Assembly: GCA_017398145.1 (NCBI GenBank)
Contig: JAFQHD010000074.1
Location: 1 to 47,464, forward strand
Source: Clostridia bacterium
GTDB taxonomy: Bacteria > Bacillota > Clostridia > Oscillospirales > CAG-272
DNA: 47,464 nucleotides
Reading direction: 5' to 3'
The position numbers were made by a program, and so were the translations under genes. The stretch's first letter is position 1. Every line of letters starts with the position of its first letter. This document shows, one piece after another, positions 39,501 to 47,452 of the stretch. Under the pieces are notes generated by a model, which did not search any database, had not been told where the DNA came from, and saw only the letters and a program-made list of their open reading frames with translations.

Positions 39501-42302
39501 TTCGTCATAGCTGTGACCGATTGCGGGAATTACTTCTGTGTAGCTGTCACCGCACTTACAGGTATAGGTTATAACACCATCCTCTGTACAGGTAGCAGGA
39601 CTCTCGGTAGCTGTATACTTGTGTACGTGCTCTGCCTCACCCCACATTGCGTAAAGGGTAAGAGGTTCGGTTACGTCATATTCTTCGCCAATAGCATAGA
39701 ACATACCGCTGCCGTCAGACTCGGTGTTCCAGCCTGCAAGAGTTTGCTCTGCACCTGTGGGAATAGATGCCAAGCCTGTGTAACACTCCTTGTTTTTGCG
39801 GAGATTTCCGTTGGCATCGGCATATTCGGTATAGTCGCCGGGGCCAAGCACAGTATAGCCGTCACCGTCGGTAATATAGTTGAAGTCCTGAACCATTATA
39901 CCGGTATTGTTATTAAGATCATAGGTGACGATCGGATCCCAAGCGGCATATACAAAGATGTTCTCGCCGTAAGGAACACGGTCGGTATCTACCATAAACA
40001 CACTGTCCTTATAGGCATTGGGATAGATAACGTATTCGTAGCCGTTGTTGGCATCGTGATCACCGTAAGTGGTCGCACCCTTGCCGTTACCGGTCCAGAA
40101 TTCGGGTACCGTCATATCGTCACGGTCTGTCTGGAGACGGTATCCCTCACGGGAAATACTTCTGATATCCTGAGGGAATTCAAATACTGAAGCGAACCTC
40201 ATAAGACCGTGGGTAGTGGGACTCTTAATACTCTGTACAGTCTTCCACTTTTCCCACTTACCGCCGTTGGCATTGTAATATACCGCGTAGTTACCGCCTG
40301 TGGGATATAAGCCGTCCTCATCCGAACGGATCCATACAGCCTTGAGAGTTATCTCTCCCGGAACTATATATTTCTTACCCTGAGTAAATATATGTGTTCC
40401 TGCATTTCCCGATTCACTCCAACCGATAAATGCCCAACCGTCATATTCGGGAGTTACGTCGGGGATTTCTATAACGTTGCCCGTTGCGCTGACGATGGGA
40501 TCGGGTGCCTCTGCATCCAGTACGGGATCAAAGGATACCTTGACACCGTAATAATTGTTCTGATGACCGAGACGGTTGTATGCGTTCTGAATATCCTGCT
40601 TACAAGCATCGGGATCTTCAAGAACAGCCTTTGCGTTCGTAAGATAAATATTATCCTCGGGATAACCGTAAGCAACAGCTGTATTGTACTGAGCCTGAAG
40701 CGCGGATTTGTCTTGAGGATCAAGGTCCTTGGTAAATGCCTTGATAAAGAAATTGCCCTCATTTTCATACCAGACATAACTGGTATCCGATACTCTGAGC
40801 AGATAGTAGCTCTGACCGGAGCGTGCCTTTGAAAACTGTACGTCCTCACTTGCAGCAAGCGGTCTGTCGCTTGTTAAGGAGGTGTTTTCCAGCACTACCG
40901 TAAATCTCTGCCCGGGAGTAAGAACCACGTGATCCTTGAGACGTATCGTTCTGTAGCCTTCACCAGAAACTTCCTCGGTAACGGCAGAAACCAAACGTCC
41001 CTTGAAGGGGTCGTTTACGGGATTGTCAACGTATATCTTGACCGTCAGGCGTGATCTTGCATCCAAGGTATATACGCCAACCTGAGTAAGAAGCTCGTTG
41101 CCCTTTGCGTAGAAGGTATTTGCGGTAGTTACCGTATTACCGAAAGCTATAGCTCCGTTCAAGCCTAAGAACATAGCACCTTCTGCCCAGGATGGATCGT
41201 AGGTATAGTTGTTATCTACAACATCCGTAGGTTCAAAATCCATAACCCACGCGTGGTTAAGAGAAACATCATAGTAGGAAAGCCAGAAGTAGCCCTCGTC
41301 GCCCCAATCTGTGCCCCAGGAGTTTTTAACAAGCCAAGCGCCCGGGCCGGGAGGGCTTTTAACAAATGCGGACTGAGGGATAGTATCATCCCAACCGACT
41401 ACAAGTACCTCGTGGTTGAGCTGAGGGAACTGATCCTGATAATGTGTTGTATATTCTCCGAAACGGTATGCTGTCTTTACCGAATAATAGGTAATTGCCA
41501 GACATCCGTATATCTGAAGATATGCCTTCATCGTAGCGATGTTGTGACCGTCGAGATGAACGTTCGTTATCATATGCTGCTCGGATACGAAACGGTTTGT
41601 TTCGTTATAAGCATAGCCGTGATAGGGTCCGTCCCAATCGGGGTCGGGAGCGTATTCCTCAAGCTCGGGACCCGACCATCTTCCGAATGCCGCACCTGAA
41701 ACGTAGTTGTTACCGCCGTAATTATATGGATCCGCTGCATTATATCCGTCCATATAACCCGGGTCGGTGGGATCGGGATTTTTGGTACGGTTACCAAAGT
41801 ATGCAAGGTGACCGTCGGCAAAATCTATGTCTGTAACTGCGTTGTTACGCATATACGCCGTTTCTGCCGCAGCTGTTGCAGCCTGCGCCCAGCAGCTGCC
41901 TGCAGCACCCTGGTCCTTGACGGGAGTGATGATCGAAGCGCCTGCGGCATTCTTCACCTCACGGCTGTCATACCGTGAAGGAGCTGCCGTAGCGTTGGCA
42001 GCCGCAAGCTCTCTTGCATTGAGGCTGTGGGCAGCCATTTCTCTTTCGATCTTATTGCCGTTCTCGTCATAGGTCTCCATTTCCATATAGCCGTATTCGG
42101 ATATTGCGCCCGGCTTTATGTAATACTTGTCGATATAATCGTCAACATTGATATTCGCAAGATCCAATGCTGATTCTGCAGGCTCAACGGGAGCCGTCGA
42201 ATAGTAGCTGTCAGCTTCATTTGCTAACAAAACAGTGGGGATAGATGATAACAGCATTAACGTACAGATCATAATGCTTATTATCCGTTGAGAAAGCTTC
42301 AT
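36504..42302 (-). CDS. Secreted papain-type (C1A) protease fused to a sialate O-acetylesterase-type esterase
   Basis: 1932 residues. A signal peptide ends near LLANEA (residue 28). A C1A peptidase covers about 105-350, with Cys137 in QGAAGSCWAQ, His297 in NHEVLVVGW and Asn327 in VKNSWGTDWGDEGYF. A lectin-like beta domain (about 370-525) follows, as in other bacterial C1A cell-surface proteases. Two InlB-like segments lie at about 560-880. Cys/His motifs (CTEDGVITYTCKCGD and similar, 887-1004) and four tandem beta repeats of about 87 residues follow (1012-1362). The last 520 residues are an SGNH esterase with Ser in IGQSNVLYS (about 1508), WYQGESD (about 1702) and His in VHPYIKHH (about 1797). 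There is no LPXTG. It probably degrades host or dietary glycoproteins. Confidence 0.9.
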   Translation of the reverse strand: MKLSQRIISIMICTLMLLSSIPTVLLANEADSYYSTAPVEPAESALDLANINVDDYIDKYYIKPGAISEYGYMEMETYDENGNKIEREMAAHSLNARELAAANATAAPSRYDSREVKNAAGASIITPVKDQGAAGSCWAQAATAAAETAYMRNNAVTDIDFADGHLAYFGNRTKNPDPTDPGYMDGYNAADPYNYGGNNYVSGAAFGRWSGPELEEYAPDPDWDGPYHGYAYNETNRFVSEQHMITNVHLDGHNIATMKAYLQIYGCLAITYYSVKTAYRFGEYTTHYQDQFPQLNHEVLVVGWDDTIPQSAFVKSPPGPGAWLVKNSWGTDWGDEGYFWLSYYDVSLNHAWVMDFEPTDVVDNNYTYDPSWAEGAMFLGLNGAIAFGNTVTTANTFYAKGNELLTQVGVYTLDARSRLTVKIYVDNPVNDPFKGRLVSAVTEEVSGEGYRTIRLKDHVVLTPGQRFTVVLENTSLTSDRPLAASEDVQFSKARSGQSYYLLRVSDTSYVWYENEGNFFIKAFTKDLDPQDKSALQAQYNTAVAYGYPEDNIYLTNAKAVLEDPDACKQDIQNAYNRLGHQNNYYGVKVSFDPVLDAEAPDPIVSATGNVIEIPDVTPEYDGWAFIGWSESGNAGTHIFTQGKKYIVPGEITLKAVWIRSDEDGLYPTGGNYAVYYNANGGKWEKWKTVQSIKSPTTHGLMRFASVFEFPQDIRSISREGYRLQTDRDDMTVPEFWTGNGKGATTYGDHDANNGYEYVIYPNAYKDSVFMVDTDRVPYGENIFVYAAWDPIVTYDLNNNTGIMVQDFNYITDGDGYTVLGPGDYTEYADANGNLRKNKECYTGLASIPTGAEQTLAGWNTESDGSGMFYAIGEEYDVTEPLTLYAMWGEAEHVHKYTATESPATCTEDGVITYTCKCGDSYTEVIPAIGHSYDEGSTTTVPTCTEDGVKTFTCANCGDTYTEAIAALGHVWKDWVVTKEATETEAGVETRECRRGCGATETREIPKLSTDPAIVDVNNYTITLDNITDIKEIRFAIGTYTTGSEIKAAERNVTLDAATVAKYTADGIFTYDLPWMGSYTFWVRTNDGTGYFLYADVNDITPYVESYGVKLTIKDYADNYKDIWIAEGIFGSYNEIKPFTGFKYQASKNKLDLYAKTTHDFSYTLTNPGPYTILIRYNDGSFDLIHHDITVDYPEFSENGLQLTVSNIPDIKIIRTAYGHYTSVGDIKKAADVRNFSNKSDIKNAESYMIQYREEGEVTVVVEFNNGYKHFYYYNVAKKVPAFVQDGNKITIGELDDLYIVRYAPGKYTTANAIKAAEGSKYLKSADIVDGLLTVELDRAGRWSFMVQYNDESYNFYLIELTEDDLPKCAHEWGEWVVTTPATEEAEGVETRTCTLCGETETRAIPKIEVAESTATNVKLSSAFTDNMILQRDEALSVWGFADANSGDVVVELDGKRASAPVDAEGNWKVTFPDTFDYNTEPQDLTITSADGETVIKDVLIGDVYYIIGQSNVLYSLGEQIFDLTLNGRGNELAYDFDDNRDMRFFRISSYDYQSATGTMAQGTPTLYDDVYNGRVWQKPSDVGAALSKYQQPSDIYYLFREEMGKEVFSALGYLFAYNMTNKSEVPVGVIEIDATGLPIACFAPNELAEKWGHEIYDEATGTYYFGYNGLINPAMKTRFVYNQMINPLKNFSCAGILWYQGESDWYNSKLTYGKDYYSFSDMFTELMEYFRANFGNDDFSVYMMELPTQYQSAGPAFLDVSAVKGELGIVPTMLDDCYVVSTSDLFRDMTWFNNVHPYIKHHQAIRLSEIVAARKFGIGDLNNVQGPLLREVIYEGTSKAYIKMDYVGDGLTTHDRSGNVKGIDILINYNGTPTWIQHQGMIITGSDTITIDAGSFELLGVRYNANVGYFYGAEVTLCNAYGMPAISFTDLK

Positions 42303-42334
42303 AGTTTGACCTCCATAAATAAATTCTTGTTATA

Positions 42335-42363
42335 ATGATACTATATTATGTACAATTTGTCAA
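42335..42363 (-). promoter_or_regulatory. Promoter of the protease-esterase gene
   Basis: Minus strand TTGACA, 17-base spacer, TATCAT, 33 bases before the start. Confidence 0.8.
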
Positions 42364-42451
42364 CATTGTTTGAACTTTTAATGAGGTTTTTGTTTGTTTT
42401 TTACAACTATATTTTCCTATTTTGAAAATTTAAAGTATTACCAACTACCTA

Positions 42452-42480
42452 TTGAGAAGAAAGAGGATATGTGATATAAT
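42452..42480 (+). promoter_or_regulatory. Promoter of the dGTPase-like gene
   Basis: TTGAGA, 17-base spacer, TATAAT, 20 bases before the start codon. Confidence 0.85.
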
Positions 42481-42500
42481 ATATAAAACGAGGTGATGTG

Positions 42501-43697
42501 ATGCTCAAATACGAAAGATTATCCGACGAGATATCCGGAAAAATAAGCTCGGACAGAGAAAACGGCTCTCTGCCGAGGGTGGCGTTTGACGAAAATAAAG
42601 TTATCCGACGTAACTGTGACAAGGACAATGCAAGCGTTATCCGTACCGCCTTTATACGTGATATAGACAAGATAATCCATTGTCCCTACTACAACCGCTA
42701 TACCGACAAGACACAGGTGTTTTCCTTCTTCAGAAACGACGATATAACAAGGCGGGCTCTGCACGTTCAGCTCGTATCGCGCATAGCGCGTACCATCGGC
42801 AAGGCTCTGGGACTTAACCTTGACCTGATAGAGGCAATAGCTCTGGGTCACGATATCGGACATACCCCCTTCGGTCACGCAGGCGAGGAATATTTAGACG
42901 GGCTGTTCTTTGCTCATACGGGCAGACGTTTCAGCCACAATATACATTCGGTCAGAGTGCTTGACAAGATATTCCCCTATAATATTTCCTTACAGACCTT
43001 AAGCGGCATTGCCTCCCACGACGGCGAGATGGAGCTATGCGAATATTACCCTTCCCCACTTGTAAGCTTTGATACTTTTGACAGACAGATAGAGGGGTGT
43101 TACCTTGACAAAAAGAATGTTCGCAAGCTCGTCCCCTCTACCCTTGAGGGGTGTGTTATGCGTATATCCGATATAATCGCATATCTCGGCAAGGACCGAC
43201 AGGATGCCGAAAAGGCGGGGCTTCTTAAGACCGATTCATACGATGACTGCGCCATCGGTACATATAACGCCGAAATAATAAACAACCTTATGGTCAACAT
43301 CATAGAAAACAGCTACGGCAAGCCTTATATCAAAATGGATAATGAGCATTTTGAGGCTCTTAAAAAGGCAAAAGCAGATAATTATCAGCTGATATATAAA
43401 AAGGATTCGGTAAGAAGTGAGCTTGAAAACACCGTACAGCCCATGATGGAGCGTATGTACGAAAGGCTTTTAGCCGACCTTGTATCGTGTGATAAGGCTT
43501 CACCCGTATTTACCCATCATATAGACTATGTAAACACGGCTCATTATAACCGTGATATTCCCTACGAACAGACCGAGCCGAATCAGATAGTCGTTGATTA
43601 TATCGCCAGCATGACCGATGATTATTTTACAGATCTGTATTCATTTCTTTTCCCCGAAAGTGATCTGAAGATAACCTATAAGGGATATTTTGATTGA
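42501..43697 (+). CDS. dgt: dGTPase-like HD-domain triphosphohydrolase
   Basis: 398 residues from ATG 42501, preceded by GAGGTG; the GTG three bases earlier is too close to it. The opening (NKVIRRNCDKDNASVIRTAFIRDIDKIIHCPYYNRYTDKTQVF, given here only by position about 30-75) is that of dGTP triphosphohydrolases. The metal site is IALGHDIGHTPFGHAGEEYL, followed by IASHDGE. The enzyme removes triphosphate from dNTPs to control pools or phage replication. Its own promoter is present, and another promoter precedes the next gene, so co-transcription is not required. Confidence 0.92.
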   Translation: MLKYERLSDEISGKISSDRENGSLPRVAFDENKVIRRNCDKDNASVIRTAFIRDIDKIIHCPYYNRYTDKTQVFSFFRNDDITRRALHVQLVSRIARTIGKALGLNLDLIEAIALGHDIGHTPFGHAGEEYLDGLFFAHTGRRFSHNIHSVRVLDKIFPYNISLQTLSGIASHDGEMELCEYYPSPLVSFDTFDRQIEGCYLDKKNVRKLVPSTLEGCVMRISDIIAYLGKDRQDAEKAGLLKTDSYDDCAIGTYNAEIINNLMVNIIENSYGKPYIKMDNEHFEALKKAKADNYQLIYKKDSVRSELENTVQPMMERMYERLLADLVSCDKASPVFTHHIDYVNTAHYNRDIPYEQTEPNQIVVDYIASMTDDYFTDLYSFLFPESDLKITYKGYFD

Positions 43698-43730
43698 TCT
43701 TCAAGAATGAACTATCTCTTAATCCCGGTA

Positions 43731-43759
43731 TTGATATTTTACATTTTTTGTAGTATAAT
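43731..43759 (+). promoter_or_regulatory. Promoter of the lipid cassette
   Basis: TTGATA, 17-base spacer, TATAAT, 33 bases before the TTG start of plsC. Confidence 0.85.
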
Positions 43760-43792
43760 GTTATATTATATTTTATTAAAAGGAGAAAGGCT

Positions 43793-44494
43793 TTGAGCCA
43801 AAATCAAAAAAAGAAGAAAAACCCGCCTTTTTATAATTTCTGCTATGACTTCGTCAAGATAACGGGCATTCTACCCGCCCTTATCTGGATGAGACCGAAG
43901 CTTCACTACCCCTTCGGCAAGCCGAAAACCAAGGGCGGACTTATGGTCATATCCAACCATCCCACCTTTATAGACCCCATAACGGTACAGCTGACCTTTC
44001 CCTTCCGACGCCTGCACAGCCTTGCTACCAAGGATATTTTCAGCAATCCGATAAAAAAAGGTCTGTTTACCTTGATGCACTGTATCATAGTAGACAAGGA
44101 TAATTTCAGCATGTCGTCCTTCCGTCAGGTGGTAGGCTGCCTTGAAGAAGGTAAGGCCGTAGTTATCTTCCCCGAGGGAAGGGTCAACAGAGAGTCCTCC
44201 ACAGAGCCTCTGCTTGCATTTAAATCCGGAGCCGTTATTATGGCTCACAAGGCAGGCGTACCAATTCTGCCCATGTATATCGTCAAAAACGAAAAATGGT
44301 ATCACCGTCAGCATATCGTGATCGGAGAAGCACTCAGCCCCATTGAAATGTTGGGGAAAATGCCAAACGTACAGGAGCTGAATATGGTAACCGAGCTTCT
44401 GAGAGAAAAGGAAGAAAAATTAAGAGACTACTACGAATCCCTTCTAATACATAAGCAGAAACGAAAGGATGAAGCAGATGAACGAGAAGTTTAA
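43793..44494 (+). CDS. plsC: PlsC-type 1-acyl-glycerophosphate acyltransferase, TTG start
   Basis: 233 residues. The start is TTG 43793 with AGGAG seven bases upstream. The acyltransferase motifs are NHPTFIDP (HX4D catalytic motif) near residue 56 and FPEGRVNRES (motif III) near 125. It transfers an acyl group to a glycerophosphate or lysophospholipid. It is the first gene of a tightly overlapped cassette and overlaps the acyl-AMP ligase by 17 bases. In E. coli Aas a PlsC domain and an acyl-AMP ligase domain are fused; here they are separate. It may use acyl-ACP made by the following two genes. Confidence 0.92.
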   Translation: MSQNQKKKKNPPFYNFCYDFVKITGILPALIWMRPKLHYPFGKPKTKGGLMVISNHPTFIDPITVQLTFPFRRLHSLATKDIFSNPIKKGLFTLMHCIIVDKDNFSMSSFRQVVGCLEEGKAVVIFPEGRVNRESSTEPLLAFKSGAVIMAHKAGVPILPMYIVKNEKWYHRQHIVIGEALSPIEMLGKMPNVQELNMVTELLREKEEKLRDYYESLLIHKQKRKDEADEREV

Positions 44495-45980
44495 AAAATA
44501 TACCGACGAAGATACCTTTTCAAAAATAGTTGATTTTCCCAACATCACCTCTATGTGGGCGCACTGCGTGTCAGCCTACGGTGATAATATTGCCATAGTT
44601 GACTCTGAGAGCTATACGTATAATAAGCTTGACAAAGACGTTTGCGGCTTCAGAACCGTTCTTAAGGAGAACGCAGCTCTTCCCGGCTCGCTTATCGGCA
44701 TCCTCTGTCCCAACTCCTACGGATTTGTCAAGGCGTATCTTGCGGCGGCTACCTTCGGCACTCCCGCCGTGCTTATGCCTACACACCTTGATGAGATGAC
44801 TGTATTCGGCATTGCGTCAAAATTCGGTATGAAGGCTGTCGTATACGATGAGTCCCTTGAGGAAAAAGTCAAGGTGCTCCGTGAAAAGAATCCCGCGGTG
44901 GCTCTTATACCCTCCTCGGCTTTAAGCGAGGAAAAGACCCCCGCCGTTCCCGTTCCCTCCGAAGCCCCTGCCGCCATACTCTTCACAGGCGGTACTACAG
45001 GCAAGAGTAAGGGAGCAAAGCTCAGCCAGAGGGCTGTCATAGCAGGCACCCGTAACGGCTGCTACGGCATCAAGGAGATATTTGAACAGAGATATCTGCT
45101 GGTGCTTCCCCTGACCCACGTCTTCGGTCTTATCCGTAATCTGATGACAAGCCTCTATACGGGAAGCGCGCTTTACATATGCCGCAACAACAAGGATATG
45201 TTCCGAGATGTGGCGGTATTCAAGCCCACCATCATGGTGTTGGTTCCCGCCCTTGCAGAGATGGCGCTGAATCTCAGCGCCCAGTTCGGCAGAAACATGT
45301 GGGGGCCCGACCTAAAGACTATTATCTGCGGTGCGGCTCCCGTTGCTCCCTATCTGGTAACAGAGTATGACAAGTTAGGCGTTACACTCCTGCCCGGCTA
45401 CGGACTTACCGAGTCGGCAAACCTCGTCAGCGGTAACCCCGAGGCGCTGAACAAGCCCGAGTCGGTAGGACTTATATACGACGGTATGGAGTATAAGATA
45501 GTTGACGGTGAGCTGTGGCTAAAGGGCATCAATATGATGGACGGATACGTTATACCCGAGGACAACGATATCGCCTACGAGGACGGATATTTTAAAACAG
45601 GCGACCTTGTCCGTATCGATGATGAGGGATTCCTATATATCACGGGCAGAACAAAGGAAATAATCGTTCTCCCCACAGGAGAAAATGTTTCTCCCGCAGA
45701 GCTTGAGGTAAAGTTCTGCGCTATAGATACAGTTCAGGACTGCCTTGTTTTTGACGATGACAACGGCAGGTTAGTGTTAGAGGTCCTTCCCAGAATGACA
45801 AAAATAAAGGCTTCGGGTATCGAGGATATCTACGGTCACATAAAGGCAGAGGTTGACAGAATAAATAATACCCTGCCCTCCTTTGAAAGAATAAATAAGC
45901 TTATCATCCGTGATACCGACTTTGTGCGTACACCTGCGATGAAGATTGCGAGGAACTTAAATGGCAATGTCAAGAAATGA
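44478..45980 (+). CDS. AMP-dependent acyl-CoA/acyl-ACP synthetase
   Basis: 500 residues from ATG 44478 (AAGGA eight bases upstream); ATG 44469 would be too close to that site. The adenylation motifs are ILFTGGTTGKSKGAKLS, YGLTESA, TGDLVRIDDEGFLYITGRTKEII, and the C-terminal lid with GENVSPAELE. It activates a fatty or other carboxylic acid as acyl-AMP and transfers it to a thiol. Since the next gene encodes an ACP and overlaps by 20 bases, the acceptor is probably that ACP and not CoA. Together with PlsC this mirrors the two activities of Aas. Confidence 0.9.
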   Translation: MNEKFKKYTDEDTFSKIVDFPNITSMWAHCVSAYGDNIAIVDSESYTYNKLDKDVCGFRTVLKENAALPGSLIGILCPNSYGFVKAYLAAATFGTPAVLMPTHLDEMTVFGIASKFGMKAVVYDESLEEKVKVLREKNPAVALIPSSALSEEKTPAVPVPSEAPAAILFTGGTTGKSKGAKLSQRAVIAGTRNGCYGIKEIFEQRYLLVLPLTHVFGLIRNLMTSLYTGSALYICRNNKDMFRDVAVFKPTIMVLVPALAEMALNLSAQFGRNMWGPDLKTIICGAAPVAPYLVTEYDKLGVTLLPGYGLTESANLVSGNPEALNKPESVGLIYDGMEYKIVDGELWLKGINMMDGYVIPEDNDIAYEDGYFKTGDLVRIDDEGFLYITGRTKEIIVLPTGENVSPAELEVKFCAIDTVQDCLVFDDDNGRLVLEVLPRMTKIKASGIEDIYGHIKAEVDRINNTLPSFERINKLIIRDTDFVRTPAMKIARNLNGNVKK

Positions 45981-46218
45981 TATAATCGAAAAGCTCACCG
46001 ACGTAATGAAGATGGCTATGCCCTCGGAAATAAACGAGAAAGCATTAAACGAAAACGCTTCTCTTGTGAACGACCTGGGGCTTTCCTCGGTGGGAGTTCT
46101 GTACGTGGTCATAGCCATAGAGGAATTCTTTAACATCCGCTTTGACGACGTGGGATTTGCAGATTTCAAGACTGTAGGAGACGTAGTCGATTATATCGAA
46201 AAAAAGCTTGAAGCATGA
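45961..46218 (+). CDS. Acyl carrier protein dedicated to the lipid cassette
   Basis: 85 residues. GAGGA precedes ATG 45961. The helix II start reads DLGLSSVGVLYVV: Ser43 is the probable phosphopantetheine site, and the usual DSL is SSV, so this is not the housekeeping ACP of fatty acid synthesis. Acidic helices (IEEFFNIRFDD) are present. It overlaps the ligase by 20 bases and the fusion gene by four, so all four proteins are probably made together. Confidence 0.9.
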   Translation: MAMSRNDIIEKLTDVMKMAMPSEINEKALNENASLVNDLGLSSVGVLYVVIAIEEFFNIRFDDVGFADFKTVGDVVDYIEKKLEA

Positions 46219-47216
46219 AATGGATAAAAAGAGAGCCCGAATACGGGGATATGATCCGTGTTGCTTCGGGAAGCATATACCATTTCGGAATATACGTATC
46301 CCGTGACGAGGTCATAGCCTTCGGGCTTGCTCCGTCACAGCGGCCGCTGCTTCACAACAGCGAGGTAGAGGTGCTTTCCACCGATATCGACACCTTTCTT
46401 TCGGGAGGAGAGCTTGAGGTTGCCGAATTTGACCCCGAGGAAAAAAAAGACCACCGCACACCAGACGAGGCGGTAGAATTCGCAAGATCTAAACTCGGTA
46501 TGCGGGGCTATAACATCATCTATAATAACTGCGAGCATTTTGCCAATGAAGCTATCTCGGGTAAGCCCTCCTGTGAGCAGGCTGACAGAGTACGGGCTAT
46601 GTTTCGGAATATGCCCGTAGTGGATATATATTTAGCAAAACTGCCCGACAGAGATATAGGTGAGCCTCTTGCCTGTTCCGTCCGTCAGAGGGATATAGAC
46701 GGCGTTTCAAACGACCGTGTAAAGCGGGAAAAATATTACGTCTGGAAGCTTCTTGAATACGGTCTTATGCGAAGCTTCGGAATAAAAGCAGAAGAGCTTG
46801 AGTTTGAAAAGGACAAAGGCGGCAGATATATGACCGAGGGCGTGGAGTTTTCACTGTCACACTCTAAGGGTGCGCTTGCAGTGGCAGTATCCCGTGCCCC
46901 CGTGGGTATAGATATCGAGGACATGGGTGCCCTCTGCCGTGAAAGTATGCCAAAACGTATAATGACCGACAGAGAATACGAAAGATACCTGTCTTTAACG
47001 GATGAAGAAAAGCAGAAATTCTTCGTAAACACATGGACAGCCAAGGAAGCACTTTTTAAGGCTTCTCACTCCCGACGGTTTATCCCCCGTGATGCTGACA
47101 CAGCCGACGGCGGATACCGAAGCTATGAGAAAAATATCGGCGGTAAGCTTTATTCCCTGTCTGTCGCCACCCCTACCCCGGAAAGAATAAGGGTATATGA
47201 AAATATCTGTTTCTAA
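46215..47216 (+). CDS. LRAT-domain acyltransferase/hydrolase fused to a phosphopantetheinyl transferase
   Basis: 333 residues. Residues about 8-135 form an LRAT domain: EYGDMIRVASGSIYHFGIYVS with His23, and YNNCEHFANEA with Cys106 in the NCEHF motif. The second conserved His of this family appears as Ala (DEVIAFG). Residues about 165-333 are an Sfp-type phosphopantetheinyl transferase: FSLSHSKGALAVAVS, VGIDIED (metal-binding Asp and Glu) and WTAKEALFKA. LRAT enzymes form a thioester from phospholipid acyl chains. The PPTase half would load Ser43 of the adjacent ACP. There are no membrane helices. A strong terminator follows. Confidence 0.88.
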   Translation: MKWIKREPEYGDMIRVASGSIYHFGIYVSRDEVIAFGLAPSQRPLLHNSEVEVLSTDIDTFLSGGELEVAEFDPEEKKDHRTPDEAVEFARSKLGMRGYNIIYNNCEHFANEAISGKPSCEQADRVRAMFRNMPVVDIYLAKLPDRDIGEPLACSVRQRDIDGVSNDRVKREKYYVWKLLEYGLMRSFGIKAEELEFEKDKGGRYMTEGVEFSLSHSKGALAVAVSRAPVGIDIEDMGALCRESMPKRIMTDREYERYLSLTDEEKQKFFVNTWTAKEALFKASHSRRFIPRDADTADGGYRSYEKNIGGKLYSLSVATPTPERIRVYENICF

Positions 47217-47218
47217 CA

Positions 47219-47250
47219 AATGATCCCGAAGTCTATGCTTCGGGATCATT
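47219..47250 (+). terminator. Terminator of the lipid cassette
   Basis: AATGATCCCGAAG pairs with CTTCGGGATCATT around TCTATG, three bases past the stop. The T run is short. Confidence 0.8.
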
Positions 47251-47410
47251 ACAGTGTGTCGATAAACCTATCGACACGCTGTCAGACTTCGAAAAGGGAA
47301 GGTAGGTGTGAACCCCCAAAACTCGGCAAGCTCGTTTCGGGGAACCCCACCGTTTTCGTGAAAAGGGTCCGTAGGTGTACTAAGTACAGTAGTGACCCTT
47401 TTCGCGGAAA
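47251..47410. repeat. Noncoding hairpin cluster after the lipid cassette
   Basis: GTGTCGATA (47256-47264) pairs with TATCGACAC (47269-47277). GAAAAGGGTC (47360-47369) pairs with GACCCTTTTC (47394-47403), enclosing TGTACT/AGTACA. A near direct repeat of GAAAAGGG...GTAGGTGT occurs at about 47290-47309 and 47360-47378. No gene is seen here. Confidence 0.5.
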
Positions 47411-47417
47411 AGTGTGA

Positions 47418-47452
47418 AAAGGTGGCATAAACTCGATGTTTATGCCACCTTT
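47418..47452 (-). terminator. Perfect 15-pair hairpin, probable terminator of a minus-strand gene beyond the window
   Basis: AAAGGTGGCATAAAC (47418-47432) pairs with GTTTATGCCACCTTT (47438-47452). Read on the minus strand it is followed by TTTTC, so a gene entering from the right is the likely owner. Confidence 0.6.

Noticed and set aside
38829-40190. 453-codon plus-strand frame opposite the protease-esterase
   Set aside because: Antisense shadow of the repeat and InlB region; no start signals and implausible composition.
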